DNA of 64,000 nt, taken from contig NZ_NIDE01000005.1 in NCBI RefSeq assembly GCF_002197845.1, forward strand, positions 744,001 through 808,000, read 5' to 3'. This document shows positions 28,899 through 36,657 of the stretch, piece after piece. This stretch comes from Fimbriiglobus ruber. GTDB taxonomy: Bacteria > Planctomycetota > Planctomycetia > Gemmatales > Gemmataceae. Made by a program: the position numbers and the translations under genes. The notes under the pieces are model-generated. The model made no database searches. It worked only from the letters and a program-made list of their open reading frames with translations, and had not been told where the DNA came from. Numbering within the stretch: the stretch's first letter is position 1; every line of letters begins with the position of its first letter.

Positions 28899-29201
28899 AT
28901 GACAACTCAAATAACCAAAGTCCAAGAAACGGATAGCGAGGGGCGGCTTACCCTCCCGAGTGGGTTTGAAAACTGCACCGTTATCATCGAAGTGCGCAAC
29001 GACGTGGAACTCGTGATTCGGAAGGTGAGGGTCGTCCCTCTACAACCTTCCGATGAGTACCGCTTCTCCGAAGAGGAACCGATTGTAATCGGCGACGAAG
29101 ACCGCGATTTGTTCCTTGCCTTGCTCGATAACCCACTCGAACCACCAGATAGTTTGAAACGAGCGATGGCCGCGAGCCGGACGTTGCTGGAAAACCAGTA
29201 G
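28899..29201 (+). CDS. Antitoxin-like protein (AbrB-like N terminus, DUF1778-like C terminus)
   Basis: A 100-residue protein. The N-terminal ITKVQETDSEGRLTLPSGFE resembles a SpoVT/AbrB swapped-hairpin DNA-binding domain. The C-terminal IGDEDRDLFLALLDNPLEPP and LKRAMA matches the TacA/DUF1778 antitoxin tail. No toxin gene follows it. It interrupts the pfaC-oleA spacing and is bounded by duplicated pfaC 3'-end sequence, so it looks like an insertion into the cluster. ATG 28899 is preferred over GTG 28884. Any effect on the cluster is unknown. Confidence 0.65.
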   Translation: MTTQITKVQETDSEGRLTLPSGFENCTVIIEVRNDVELVIRKVRVVPLQPSDEYRFSEEEPIVIGDEDRDLFLALLDNPLEPPDSLKRAMAASRTLLENQ

Positions 29202-29228
29202 CCGATGTCGGGCCGATCCCAGAGAGCT

Positions 29229-29273
29229 GAATCATCTACCAGACGACCGGATTTACTCTAAAGTAGTGGCGAG
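29229..29273 (+). repeat. Remnant duplicate of the pfaC 3' end (copy 2)
   Basis: Imperfect copy of 28826-28871, still coding IIYQTTGFTLK plus TAG in frame and followed by the same GTGGCGAGGC. It marks the downstream edge of the inserted antitoxin segment. Confidence 0.8.
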
Positions 29274-29378
29274 GCCCGTGTCCGCCGCGCCGACCAGGAA
29301 GCCGGGCGCTGTGGGCCGGAACTCGGCAGTGACCGCCCGCCCCCGCGCCGCGCTTCACACTCAAAACAACCCCACCGC

Positions 29379-30542
29379 ATGCACTACAACCGCGTTTACA
29401 TCGACGCCATCGGGTACGAGCTGCCGCCGGTCGTCGTTTCGACGACCGACCTGGAAAGCCGGCTCAAGCCGTTTTACGACGCCAACCGCCTGCCGATGGG
29501 CCAGCTCGAACTGCTCACCGGCATCACCGAGCGGCGGTGGTGGGACCAGGGGTATCGACTCTCCGCCGGGGCGACCGCGGCCGGCCGGAAGGCGCTCGCG
29601 ACCAGCGGGCTCGACCCGAAAGACGTCGGCATCCTCATTTACGCGGGCGTCTGCCGCGAACAGTACGAGCCGGCCACCGCCTGCGCCGTCGCCGCCAACC
29701 TCGGCATCAGCACGGACGCCACCGTCTATGACCTGAGCAACGCCTGCCTCGGCGTCCTCAACGGCGTCGTCGAAGTGGCCAACCGGATCGAACTCGGCCA
29801 GTGCAAAGCCGGGCTGGTCGTGTCGTGCGAGAGCGCGCGGGAGATCAACGAACTCGCCATCGACCGGGTGAACGACGCTAGGACGGCCGAGGTATTCCGG
29901 TCGTCGCTGGCTACCTTCACAGGCGGGTCCGGGGCCGTGGCCGTGCTGGTGACGAGTAAAGAGGTGTCGTCTTCGAAGCGGCGGCGGCTCGTCGGCGGGG
30001 TGACGAAGAACGCCCCGGAACACCACGACCTCTGTAAGTGGGGCGTGCGGTCGATCCTGCCCACGGCCGTCGGCCGGCTGCTCGACCAGCGCGTCCCGGC
30101 CGTTGTCGAGCAGGTGCTCGGTACACAAGCCGGGACGCTGGTGAAGACCGGCGTCAAGCACGGGATCGACTTCGGCATGAAGCACGTCATGATGCCGTTC
30201 ATGGAGACGCACGCCGGCGACGTCCTCAAGTTCGGCGTCGACCTCGGGACGCGGACCTGGGGCGCCTTCCTGACCAAGTTCGGGTGGGCCCGCGAGCACA
30301 TCGACAAGGTGATCTGCCACCAGGTCGGGGCCGGGCACCGGGACGCCGTCCTCAAGGGGTTCGGCATCTCGCCGGACAAGGACTTCAGCACGTTCCCGTA
30401 CCTCGGGAACATCGGCACCGTCTCCCTGCCGATGACGGCCGCGATCGCCGAGGAGCGGGAGTTCCTCCGCCGCGGCGACCGCGTCGGCTGGCTGGGGATC
30501 GGGAGCGGCCTGAACTGCCTGATGCTGGGAATCGAGTGGTGA
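29379..30542 (+). CDS. oleA: OleA, head-to-head acyl condensing thiolase
   Basis: A 387-residue thiolase-superfamily (FabH/KAS III-like) protein. OleA condenses two acyl thioesters non-decarboxylatively to a 2-alkyl-3-ketoacid. Seen: the start YIDAIGYELPPVV; LLTGITERRWWDQG; the active-site loop LSNACLGVLNGVVEV with Cys123; a catalytic His in ICHQVG; and an Asn-containing GNIGTVSLPM. The SNACLG context and downstream oleBCD favour OleA over FabH. It may accept the polyene chain of the upstream synthase directly; that is inference. Its stop overlaps the oleB start. Confidence 0.9.
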   Translation: MHYNRVYIDAIGYELPPVVVSTTDLESRLKPFYDANRLPMGQLELLTGITERRWWDQGYRLSAGATAAGRKALATSGLDPKDVGILIYAGVCREQYEPATACAVAANLGISTDATVYDLSNACLGVLNGVVEVANRIELGQCKAGLVVSCESAREINELAIDRVNDARTAEVFRSSLATFTGGSGAVAVLVTSKEVSSSKRRRLVGGVTKNAPEHHDLCKWGVRSILPTAVGRLLDQRVPAVVEQVLGTQAGTLVKTGVKHGIDFGMKHVMMPFMETHAGDVLKFGVDLGTRTWGAFLTKFGWAREHIDKVICHQVGAGHRDAVLKGFGISPDKDFSTFPYLGNIGTVSLPMTAAIAEEREFLRRGDRVGWLGIGSGLNCLMLGIEW

Positions 30543-31420
30543 GCGACCTCTACCCGTTCACGGGCCACACCTTCGACCGCCCCGGCGGTCGATTGCATTT
30601 TCTGGACGAGGGCCAGGGCGACCCGGTCGTCATGGTCCACGGCAACCCGACCTGGAGTTTTTACTTCCGGGATCTCGTCCGCGCCCTGCGCGACAAGTAC
30701 CGCTGCATCGTCCCCGACCACATCGGTTGCGGTCTGTCCGACAAGCCGGGGACCGACAAGTACGACTACGCCCTGAAGTCCCGCATTGATGACCTGGAAG
30801 CCCTACTCGACCACCTGGGCATCCGCGAGCGGATCACGCTCGTCGTACAGGACTGGGGCGGAATGATCGGCATGGCTTACGCGGCCCGGCATCCGGACCG
30901 GGTGAAGCGGATCGTGGCCACGAACACCGGTGCGTTCCCCTTGCCGAAAACGAAGCGGTTCCCGTGGTCGCTGTGGCTGGGCCGGAACACGGCCCTCGGC
31001 GCGTGGCTGATTCTCAAGCGGAACGCCTTCTGCCGGGCGGCCGCGAACTGGTGCGTCACGCGGAAGCCGCTCCCGGCCGACGTGCGGGCGATGTACCTCA
31101 AGCCCTACGACTCGCCGGAACACCGGATCGCCGTGCTGAAGTTCGTACAGACAATCCCGCTCCGCCCGAGCGACCCGGGCTACGACATCGTGACCGACAC
31201 GGCCGCCGGGCTGGCGAAGTTCGCGAACACGCCCGCGCTCTTGCTCTGGGGCATGCGCGACTTTGTCTTCGACAAGCACTTCCTGGCCGAGTGGCAGCGG
31301 TATCTGCCGCACGCGGAGACGTACACCTGGCCCGACTGCGGGCATTACCTACTGGAAGACGCGGGCCCGGAGGCGATTGGTAAAATTGTGACGTTCCTGA
31401 AAAATCACCCCATTGCGTGA
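30539..31420 (+). CDS. oleB: OleB, beta-lactone decarboxylase (alpha/beta hydrolase)
   Basis: A 293-residue alpha/beta hydrolase of the haloalkane-dehalogenase type. OleB decarboxylates the beta-lactone made by OleC to give the cis-olefin. Seen: VVMVHGNPTWSFYFRDL (oxyanion-hole HGNPTW), the nucleophile Asp105 in VVQDWGGMIG, ALLLWGMRDFVF (acid), and DCGHYLLED (His). The start is GTG 30539, overlapping the oleA TGA as GTGA, so translation is probably coupled. A dehalogenase role is less likely given oleA/C/D. Confidence 0.9.
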   Translation: MSDLYPFTGHTFDRPGGRLHFLDEGQGDPVVMVHGNPTWSFYFRDLVRALRDKYRCIVPDHIGCGLSDKPGTDKYDYALKSRIDDLEALLDHLGIRERITLVVQDWGGMIGMAYAARHPDRVKRIVATNTGAFPLPKTKRFPWSLWLGRNTALGAWLILKRNAFCRAAANWCVTRKPLPADVRAMYLKPYDSPEHRIAVLKFVQTIPLRPSDPGYDIVTDTAAGLAKFANTPALLLWGMRDFVFDKHFLAEWQRYLPHAETYTWPDCGHYLLEDAGPEAIGKIVTFLKNHPIA

Positions 31421-31427
31421 GGTACGT

Positions 31428-31841
31428 ATGGGCCGCGTCATCGTAGATTTCGAACTGTCGAATTACAACGACATCGTTCTGGTCGAGCAGGGCTTTTTGA
31501 CCCCTGACAAGATTCGCAAAGTCACCATGAAGGGCGTTATCGATACGGGCGCCGCCCGCCTCGTTTTACCCGGAAAGGTTCACGAACTGCTCGGTTTGCC
31601 GGTTACCGGACATTCGGTCGTTCGGTACGCCGACCACCGGCGCGAACAACGCGACACCGTCTCCAACGCATTCGTCCGCCTGGAAGGGCGTGGCGGAATG
31701 TTCAACGCCATTATCGAGCCGTCCCGGTCGGACGCCTTGCTCGGCGCCATCGTGATGGAAGACCTCGATCTCGTCGTGGATTGCAGCGGACAAAAGGTCC
31801 ACCCCCGAGACCCCGATACGATCATCACCGAAGTCGAATAA
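31428..31841 (+). CDS. Retropepsin-like aspartic protease domain protein
   Basis: A ~137-residue single-domain protein with a clan AA motif, MKGVIDTGAARLVLPGKVHELLG, and a second hydrophobic loop ALLGAIVMEDLDLVVD. Such small retropepsin-like proteins are common, unassigned genes in planctomycetes and cyanobacteria. It sits seven bases after oleB and before oleC, in the same direction. Whether it has a role in the pathway is unknown. ATG 31428 is chosen over 31413, which would overlap oleB. Confidence 0.75.
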   Translation: MGRVIVDFELSNYNDIVLVEQGFLTPDKIRKVTMKGVIDTGAARLVLPGKVHELLGLPVTGHSVVRYADHRREQRDTVSNAFVRLEGRGGMFNAIIEPSRSDALLGAIVMEDLDLVVDCSGQKVHPRDPDTIITEVE

Positions 31842-32221
31842 GAATATTTCGCCGCAGATGAACACAGATAAACGCGGATCAGCAATACAGATTTATTGCG
31901 ATTGCCTGGTCAAAATTCCGCGATCGTGTGGCCGTGTCTTTCCGATCGTACTCGTCTGTCCATGTTTCCGCACGCCTGCGGTGTGGATTCTCAAACGTCG
32001 AAGTGGGGGAAAAAAAGGAAAAAATTAGGTTCCCCTAAACCGACTTGTTCTGAGCGGATCTTGATCGCGGGACGAGGGGCGTCGGTGTTCAGGGTTCACC
32101 GGCGTTATGCACGGGTGGCGGTCGACCCGAGGTAGGTCCTCGGCGGACTCCACCCACAAACAATGTCGTCACACCCGGGACACCGGCTGCCACCCGACGC
32201 GGCGAAAAATACGAGTCGAAG
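31842..32221. other. Gene-free spacer within the ole cluster
   Basis: 380 bases without a credible gene, noticeably more AT-rich than its surroundings. At 31850-31883 it holds a CCGCAGATGAACACAGATAA-type sequence, a dispersed repeat common in bacterial intergenic DNA. oleC may have its own promoter here, but I see no convincing -35/-10 pair. Confidence 0.6.
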
Positions 32222-33946
32222 ATGTCTCCTCCCATCAACGTCGCCGCCCACCTCGCCCGGATGGCCGCCGCGGAGCCCGACCGGCCAGCGGTTCACTTCC
32301 CCACCCGCGGGGTCAAGCCGAACGGGCCGACCGAGTACGCCACGCTCACCTTCGCCCAATTGCATGCCGACAGCGACGCGGTCGCGCACGGACTGACCTG
32401 CGCCGGCGTCGGCCGCGGGACGCGGGTCGCCCTGATGGTGCCGCCGTCGCTCGACTTCTTCAGCCTCACCTTCGCGCTGTTCAAAGTCGCCGCGGTGCCC
32501 GTGCTGATCGACCCGGGGATGGGCGTCAAGAACCTCGGGACGTGCCTCGGGGAGGCCGCGCCGGAAGCGTTCATCGGCGTCCCGAAAGCCCACCTCGCGC
32601 GACGCGTCCTCGGGTGGGGCAAGAAGACGATCCGCACGACGATTAACGTCGGCCGCGGCCGCTTCTTCTGCCACCACGGAATCGCCGACCTCCGCGCCAG
32701 CGGGCGTACCCTCGGCGCGTTCCCGGTGCCGGAGGTGGGCGCGGACGACACGGCCGCCATCCTGTTCACCAGCGGCAGTACCGGCGTGGCGAAGGGCGTG
32801 GTCTACACGCACGGCATCTTCGCGGCCCAGGTCGAGATGCTACGGACGACCTACGGCATCGAACCCGGCGAGATCGACCTCTGTACGTTCCCGCTCTTCG
32901 CGCTCTTCGGCCCCGCGCTCGGCATGACCTGCGTGATCCCGGACATGGACGCGACCCGGCCGGCCCGGATCGACCCGGCCAAGGCAGTCGCCCAAATCCG
33001 GCAGTTCGGCGTCACCAACCTGTTCGGCTCGCCGGCCGTCATTCGGCGATTGGGCGAGTGGGGCCGCACCGCGGGCGAGTCCGGGCGACTCACGACCGTC
33101 CGCCGGGCGATCTCGGCCGGCGCGCCGGTCCCGGCCGGGGTGATCGAGGCGTTCACCCGGATGCTGCCCGAGGCGGCCCAGGTGTTCACGCCCTACGGCG
33201 CGACCGAGTCCCTGCCCGTGGCGAATATTGGCAGCCGGGAAATCCTCGGCGAAACGCGAGCCCTCACCGAGCAGGGCCGTGGCGTCTGCGTCGGCCGGCC
33301 GGTGGCGGGGATGCGTGTGGAAGTGGTCGCCATCTCGGACGGCCCGATCCCCGAATGGGACGACTCGCTCTGCCTGCCGCCGGGCGAGATCGGCGAGTTC
33401 GTGGTCCGCGGGCCGGTGGTGACGAAGCAATATTTCCACCGACCGTTGGCGATGAAACGAGCCAAAATCCACGACCCGAAGACCGGCGAAATCCTGCACC
33501 GCATGGGCGATGTGGGCTACAAGGACACGTGCGGCCGGCTCTGGTTCTGCGGCCGCAAGTCGCACCGCGTGGTGACGCCCCGGGGCACGCTGTTCACGGA
33601 TCAGGTCGAGCCGGTCTTCAATACCTTGTCGTGGATATTTCGGACCGCACTCGTCGGCGTGACAAGAGACGGAGTGACCTACCCCGTCGTCTGCGTGGAG
33701 TTACTGAAATCGCGACCGAGGATGTGCGAAGCGCCGCTTGACCTGCTCCTGCTACGACAGGCTCGTAGGTTCGCACATACCGCATCGATTGAATGGTTCC
33801 TTGTACACCCTGGTTTTCCAGTTGATGTCCGCCACAACTCGAAAATCTTCCGAGAAGAATTAGCCGACTGGGCGGATAAAAAGATTGGTAAGACGTGGCC
33901 CTGGCCGCCGGGGAAACCGCCCTGGACCCCGGAGGTTATTGGATGA
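32222..33946 (+). CDS. oleC: OleC, beta-lactone synthetase (ANL superfamily)
   Basis: A 574-residue AMP-ligase-type enzyme. OleC uses ATP to turn the 2-alkyl-3-hydroxyacid into a beta-lactone. Seen: adenylation motif AILFTSGSTGVAKGVVYTHG (~residues 180-198); VFTPYGATESLPVANIGS (A5-like); IGEFVVRGPVVTKQYFHRP; and GDVGYKDTCGRLWFCGRKSHRV with the hinge region. The length and the oleD neighbour support OleC over an acyl-CoA ligase. Its TGA overlaps the oleD ATG (ATGA). Confidence 0.92.
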   Translation: MSPPINVAAHLARMAAAEPDRPAVHFPTRGVKPNGPTEYATLTFAQLHADSDAVAHGLTCAGVGRGTRVALMVPPSLDFFSLTFALFKVAAVPVLIDPGMGVKNLGTCLGEAAPEAFIGVPKAHLARRVLGWGKKTIRTTINVGRGRFFCHHGIADLRASGRTLGAFPVPEVGADDTAAILFTSGSTGVAKGVVYTHGIFAAQVEMLRTTYGIEPGEIDLCTFPLFALFGPALGMTCVIPDMDATRPARIDPAKAVAQIRQFGVTNLFGSPAVIRRLGEWGRTAGESGRLTTVRRAISAGAPVPAGVIEAFTRMLPEAAQVFTPYGATESLPVANIGSREILGETRALTEQGRGVCVGRPVAGMRVEVVAISDGPIPEWDDSLCLPPGEIGEFVVRGPVVTKQYFHRPLAMKRAKIHDPKTGEILHRMGDVGYKDTCGRLWFCGRKSHRVVTPRGTLFTDQVEPVFNTLSWIFRTALVGVTRDGVTYPVVCVELLKSRPRMCEAPLDLLLLRQARRFAHTASIEWFLVHPGFPVDVRHNSKIFREELADWADKKIGKTWPWPPGKPPWTPEVIG

Positions 33947-34938
33947 AAGCCCTGGTCACGGGCGGCGGCGGGTTTCTCGGCGGTACCATCGTCCGCCAAC
34001 TGCTCGCCCGCGGCGATGCCGTTCGGTCGTTCACGCGGACCGCGTACCCCTGGCTTGGGGAACTCTGCGTCGAGCAGGTCCACGGCGACCTGTCGGACGC
34101 CGCCGCCGTCGGCCGCGCGGTCGCCGGGTGCGACGTGGTGTTCCACGTCGCGGCCAAGGCTGGCGTCTGGGGCCGGTACGCGGACTACCTCGCCAGCAAC
34201 ACGACCGGCACCGAGAACGTCATCGCCGCCTGCCGGTCACACGGAGTTTCGCGGCTCGTGTTCACGAGTACGCCGAGCGTGGTCCACGGCGGGGCGAGCG
34301 TCGAGGGGGTGAACGAGTCGGCCCCGTACCCCAAGTATTTTGAGGCTCACTACCCCGCCACGAAGGCGGCGGCCGAGAAGAAGGTTCTCGCGGCGAACGG
34401 CCCCGACTTGGCGACCGTCGCCCTCCGCCCGCACCTGATCTGGGGGCCGGGCGACCCGCATCTCATCCCGCGCGTGGTCGCCCGGGCGCGTGCCGGCAAG
34501 CTCCGCCGCATCGGGACCGTGCCAATCAAAGTCGACATCACGTTCGTCGAGAACGCGGCCCACGCCCACCTCCTCGCCGCCGACCGGCTCGCCCCAGGCG
34601 CGGCCCCGGCTGGGAAAGCGTATTTCATTACTGACGGCGTGCCGGTCGACCTGTGGGAGTTCCTGAACCGCGTCTTCGTGTCGGCCGGGGTGCCGCCGGT
34701 GACGAGCCACGTTTCCGTCTGGAAGGCGAAGCTCGCCGGCCGCGTGTTGGAGAGGATCTATCGAACATTCCGGCTGCCCGGCGAGCCGCCGATGACCAAA
34801 TTCGTGGCGTCCCAGCTGAGTACGTCCCACTGGTACGACATCACGGCCGCCCGGCGGGATCTGGGATACGAGCCGCGGGTGCCGATCGAGGAAGGGTTGA
34901 GAAGATTGGCCGAGACGTTTCGGATGCCGGGGAAATGA
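33943..34938 (+). CDS. oleD: OleD, NADPH-dependent 2-alkyl-3-ketoacid reductase
   Basis: A 331-residue extended short-chain dehydrogenase. OleD reduces the OleA ketoacid to the 3-hydroxyacid used by OleC. Seen: the nucleotide-binding start MKALVTGGGGFLGGTIVRQLL, the DVVFHVAAKAGVWG strand, FTSTPSVVHGG (Ser/Thr of the triad) and Tyr137-x3-Lys141 in HYPATKAAAEK. The start is ATG 33943, preceded by GGAGG and overlapping the oleC stop. It is the last gene of the cluster; the next genes run on the other strand. Confidence 0.92.
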   Translation: MKALVTGGGGFLGGTIVRQLLARGDAVRSFTRTAYPWLGELCVEQVHGDLSDAAAVGRAVAGCDVVFHVAAKAGVWGRYADYLASNTTGTENVIAACRSHGVSRLVFTSTPSVVHGGASVEGVNESAPYPKYFEAHYPATKAAAEKKVLAANGPDLATVALRPHLIWGPGDPHLIPRVVARARAGKLRRIGTVPIKVDITFVENAAHAHLLAADRLAPGAAPAGKAYFITDGVPVDLWEFLNRVFVSAGVPPVTSHVSVWKAKLAGRVLERIYRTFRLPGEPPMTKFVASQLSTSHWYDITAARRDLGYEPRVPIEEGLRRLAETFRMPGK

Positions 34939-35033
34939 GAGATGCCCGGGAAGTTCAGTCCGACCCAGGGCCACCGTTTTTATTCAAGTCGGCCGGCCGT
35001 GAGAGCGGTTCGGCGATGCGGCCTCAGTAACGA

Positions 35034-35468
35034 TCACGGCAGTTCCTCCACCGTTATGTCCTGGAAGTTGGCCAATTGGTTGTCGTTCGTCAGAAACACG
35101 TCGCAGCCGGACTCGATCGCAGCGGCGAGATGGAGCGCGTCAGCCAGCCCGTACCGCCTCGGCTGAGCGGGCGGAATCGCCGGGTATGTGTGGCCGCCTC
35201 GGATAGCGCCGGCTCGGATGTGCATGGCGGCAGTCAGGCTGATCGTGCGTAGGTTTGCCCCGTGAAAGAACCGGAAAAAGTCCGACAGCCGCTGACCGTT
35301 GCCCGGGCCAAAGACCGGAACCAAACATTCCGTGCGGGTCAAGTCACTGATGACGAATCGATGGCCGGTCTGTTCGAGCGCGGCCAAGTGATTCATGGCC
35401 CGTTGCTGGTCGGCGAGAGCGCCCTCAACAGAGTAGATGACAACCACGGTGTCCAGATAGTACAACAC
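35034..35468 (-). CDS. PIN-domain toxin (VapC-like)
   Basis: A 144-residue PIN-domain protein, a likely Mg2+-dependent ribonuclease. Acidic residues are at the expected places: YYLDTVVVIY near the N terminus, SDLTRTECL in the middle, and YGLADALHLAAAIESGCDVFLTND at the C-terminal end. It starts with GTG at 35468 directly after the stop of the upstream antitoxin-like gene, the usual toxin-antitoxin arrangement. Confidence 0.85.
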   Translation of the reverse strand: MLYYLDTVVVIYSVEGALADQQRAMNHLAALEQTGHRFVISDLTRTECLVPVFGPGNGQRLSDFFRFFHGANLRTISLTAAMHIRAGAIRGGHTYPAIPPAQPRRYGLADALHLAAAIESGCDVFLTNDNQLANFQDITVEELP

Positions 35469-35774
35469 TCACGGTCCCCCCGGCGTAGCCCCGCCGCGCG
35501 CAGCATCCAGTTCCCGGTCTCGCTCGGCATCATCGGCCAGGCGCGCGTCATCTTCGGCTCGCAGTTCCGCCGCCGTCCGCCCGGGGTAGCCGCGGGCGCG
35601 CTGCTCCGCTGCGATTTCCCGGACCACGTCCGCCAGGCCGCGCTGTGGCCGACCCGCAGTCGCGACACGGATCGTCACTCGCACGGGGCCGGGCGGCAAT
35701 CGCGGCTGGTGTGTCAATCGCAGCTGACCGTTTAGGTCCAGCGTGGCCTCGATCGTCTCTTCAATGACACTCAT
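35469..35774 (-). CDS. VapB-like antitoxin
   Basis: A 101-residue protein just upstream of the PIN gene. The N terminus (IEETIEATLDLNGQLRLTHQ) resembles an AbrB/VapB-type beta strand region; the C-terminal half is charged and helical, as expected for a toxin-binding tail. Family assignment rests mainly on the adjacency to the PIN toxin. Confidence 0.65.
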   Translation of the reverse strand: MSVIEETIEATLDLNGQLRLTHQPRLPPGPVRVTIRVATAGRPQRGLADVVREIAAEQRARGYPGRTAAELRAEDDARLADDAERDRELDAARGGATPGGP

Positions 35775-35842
35775 GACCGGCCCTCCTTCAATCCATCATA
35801 GCCGGGATGCGGCGAGCGGTGGGACGGGAGACCTGCGGTCGG

Positions 35843-35918
35843 GCCGAACGGCGGGGTCGGAGACCCGCGCCGAGCGCGACGCCGAACGGCGGGGTCGGAG
35901 ACCCGCGCCGAGCGCGAC
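35843..35918. repeat. Perfect tandem duplication of a 38-bp unit
   Basis: 35843-35880 and 35881-35918 are identical, each containing GGGGTCGGAGACCCGCGCC, itself a small palindrome. It sits between the VapBC-like pair and the next minus-strand gene. No spacers, so it is not a CRISPR array. Confidence 0.85.
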
Positions 35919-36017
35919 TCTATTTGTATGACGCCGTCATGCAGCCGGGTCTGCTGCAACGATTGGTTCGACGTCCCTACTACTGCCAGTGGGTGCGGTG
36001 GGTGATAAGGGTCGCCC

Positions 36018-36332
36018 TCAATTCCCGTGGCATCCGCTCCCGCACGGCTCGGTGCCGCGGGGAGTGAACTCGCCGAGGGCCAAATCCTCCAGGTACGATA
36101 TCTCCAAGGCGTTGCGGAGTTCGGGGCCGGCCACCGCCAGCAACTCCGCGACCAGTCGGAAGTGCCGCTCGGCCTCCCATAGCCGGCCGTTGTCCATCGC
36201 CCGCTCGGTCGCCTGGCGGAAGTCGCCGACCTCACAGTGCAGCAGCCCCGCCGAGTATGGGCCGAAGCCGGCGACCACGTCGGGGAAGTTGGCCGCGAGC
36301 CGGCTCAGAAATTCTTCACGGCCCGCACTCAC
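36018..36332 (-). CDS. Conserved small protein (DUF7674-like)
   Basis: A 104-residue protein reading REEFLSRLAANFPDVV, YSAGLLHCEVGDFRQATERAMDNG and GPELRNALEISYLEDLALGEF. It resembles a conserved family of unknown function (DUF7674-like; naming is from memory). No catalytic motif is evident. It may be cytoplasmic, as no signal peptide is visible. Confidence 0.65.
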   Translation of the reverse strand: MSAGREEFLSRLAANFPDVVAGFGPYSAGLLHCEVGDFRQATERAMDNGRLWEAERHFRLVAELLAVAGPELRNALEISYLEDLALGEFTPRGTEPCGSGCHGN

Positions 36333-36529
36333 CGAAAGCCTCCTTCGCCGAACGCGGCATCGATTGCTGGCCAGAATTCGAGCCTGCGTATCAGCTTAAG
36401 TCTAACCGGCTGCGGAGCAGGCACCGGCGATGGGGCCGCCGTGAATGGGTTCGTTTTGCAAAAACCAGCGTCCCGGACGTGGCAAGCGCGGAATTCGATG
36501 TCTGTGCAGAGGGGTGATTGTTTCCCGGG

Positions 36530-36577
36530 CTAAAAACGAAGCAATCCGCCCGGGGTACGCCAAGCGCCCCGGGCGGA
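36530..36577 (-). terminator. Rho-independent terminator of the DUF1559 gene
   Basis: An 11-bp perfect stem, TCCGCCCGGGG at 36545-36555 with its complement at 36567-36577, and an 11-base loop. Read on the minus strand it is followed by TTGCTTCGTTTTT. It lies ~80 bases past the DUF1559 stop. The remaining part of the 36333-36657 gap holds no gene. Confidence 0.75.
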
Positions 36578-36657
36578 CAGTACGACTCACTCACATAACA
36601 AGAACGGGCCGTAGCCGTGGGCACACCTTGGCTACGCCCCCAAACGTCGCGGCGACG

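Noticed and set aside
30539-31420. Haloalkane dehalogenase
   Set aside because: Same fold, but the position within oleA-oleD makes OleB the better call.
35843-35918. CRISPR array
   Set aside because: Two adjacent identical units without spacers, and no cas genes in the window.
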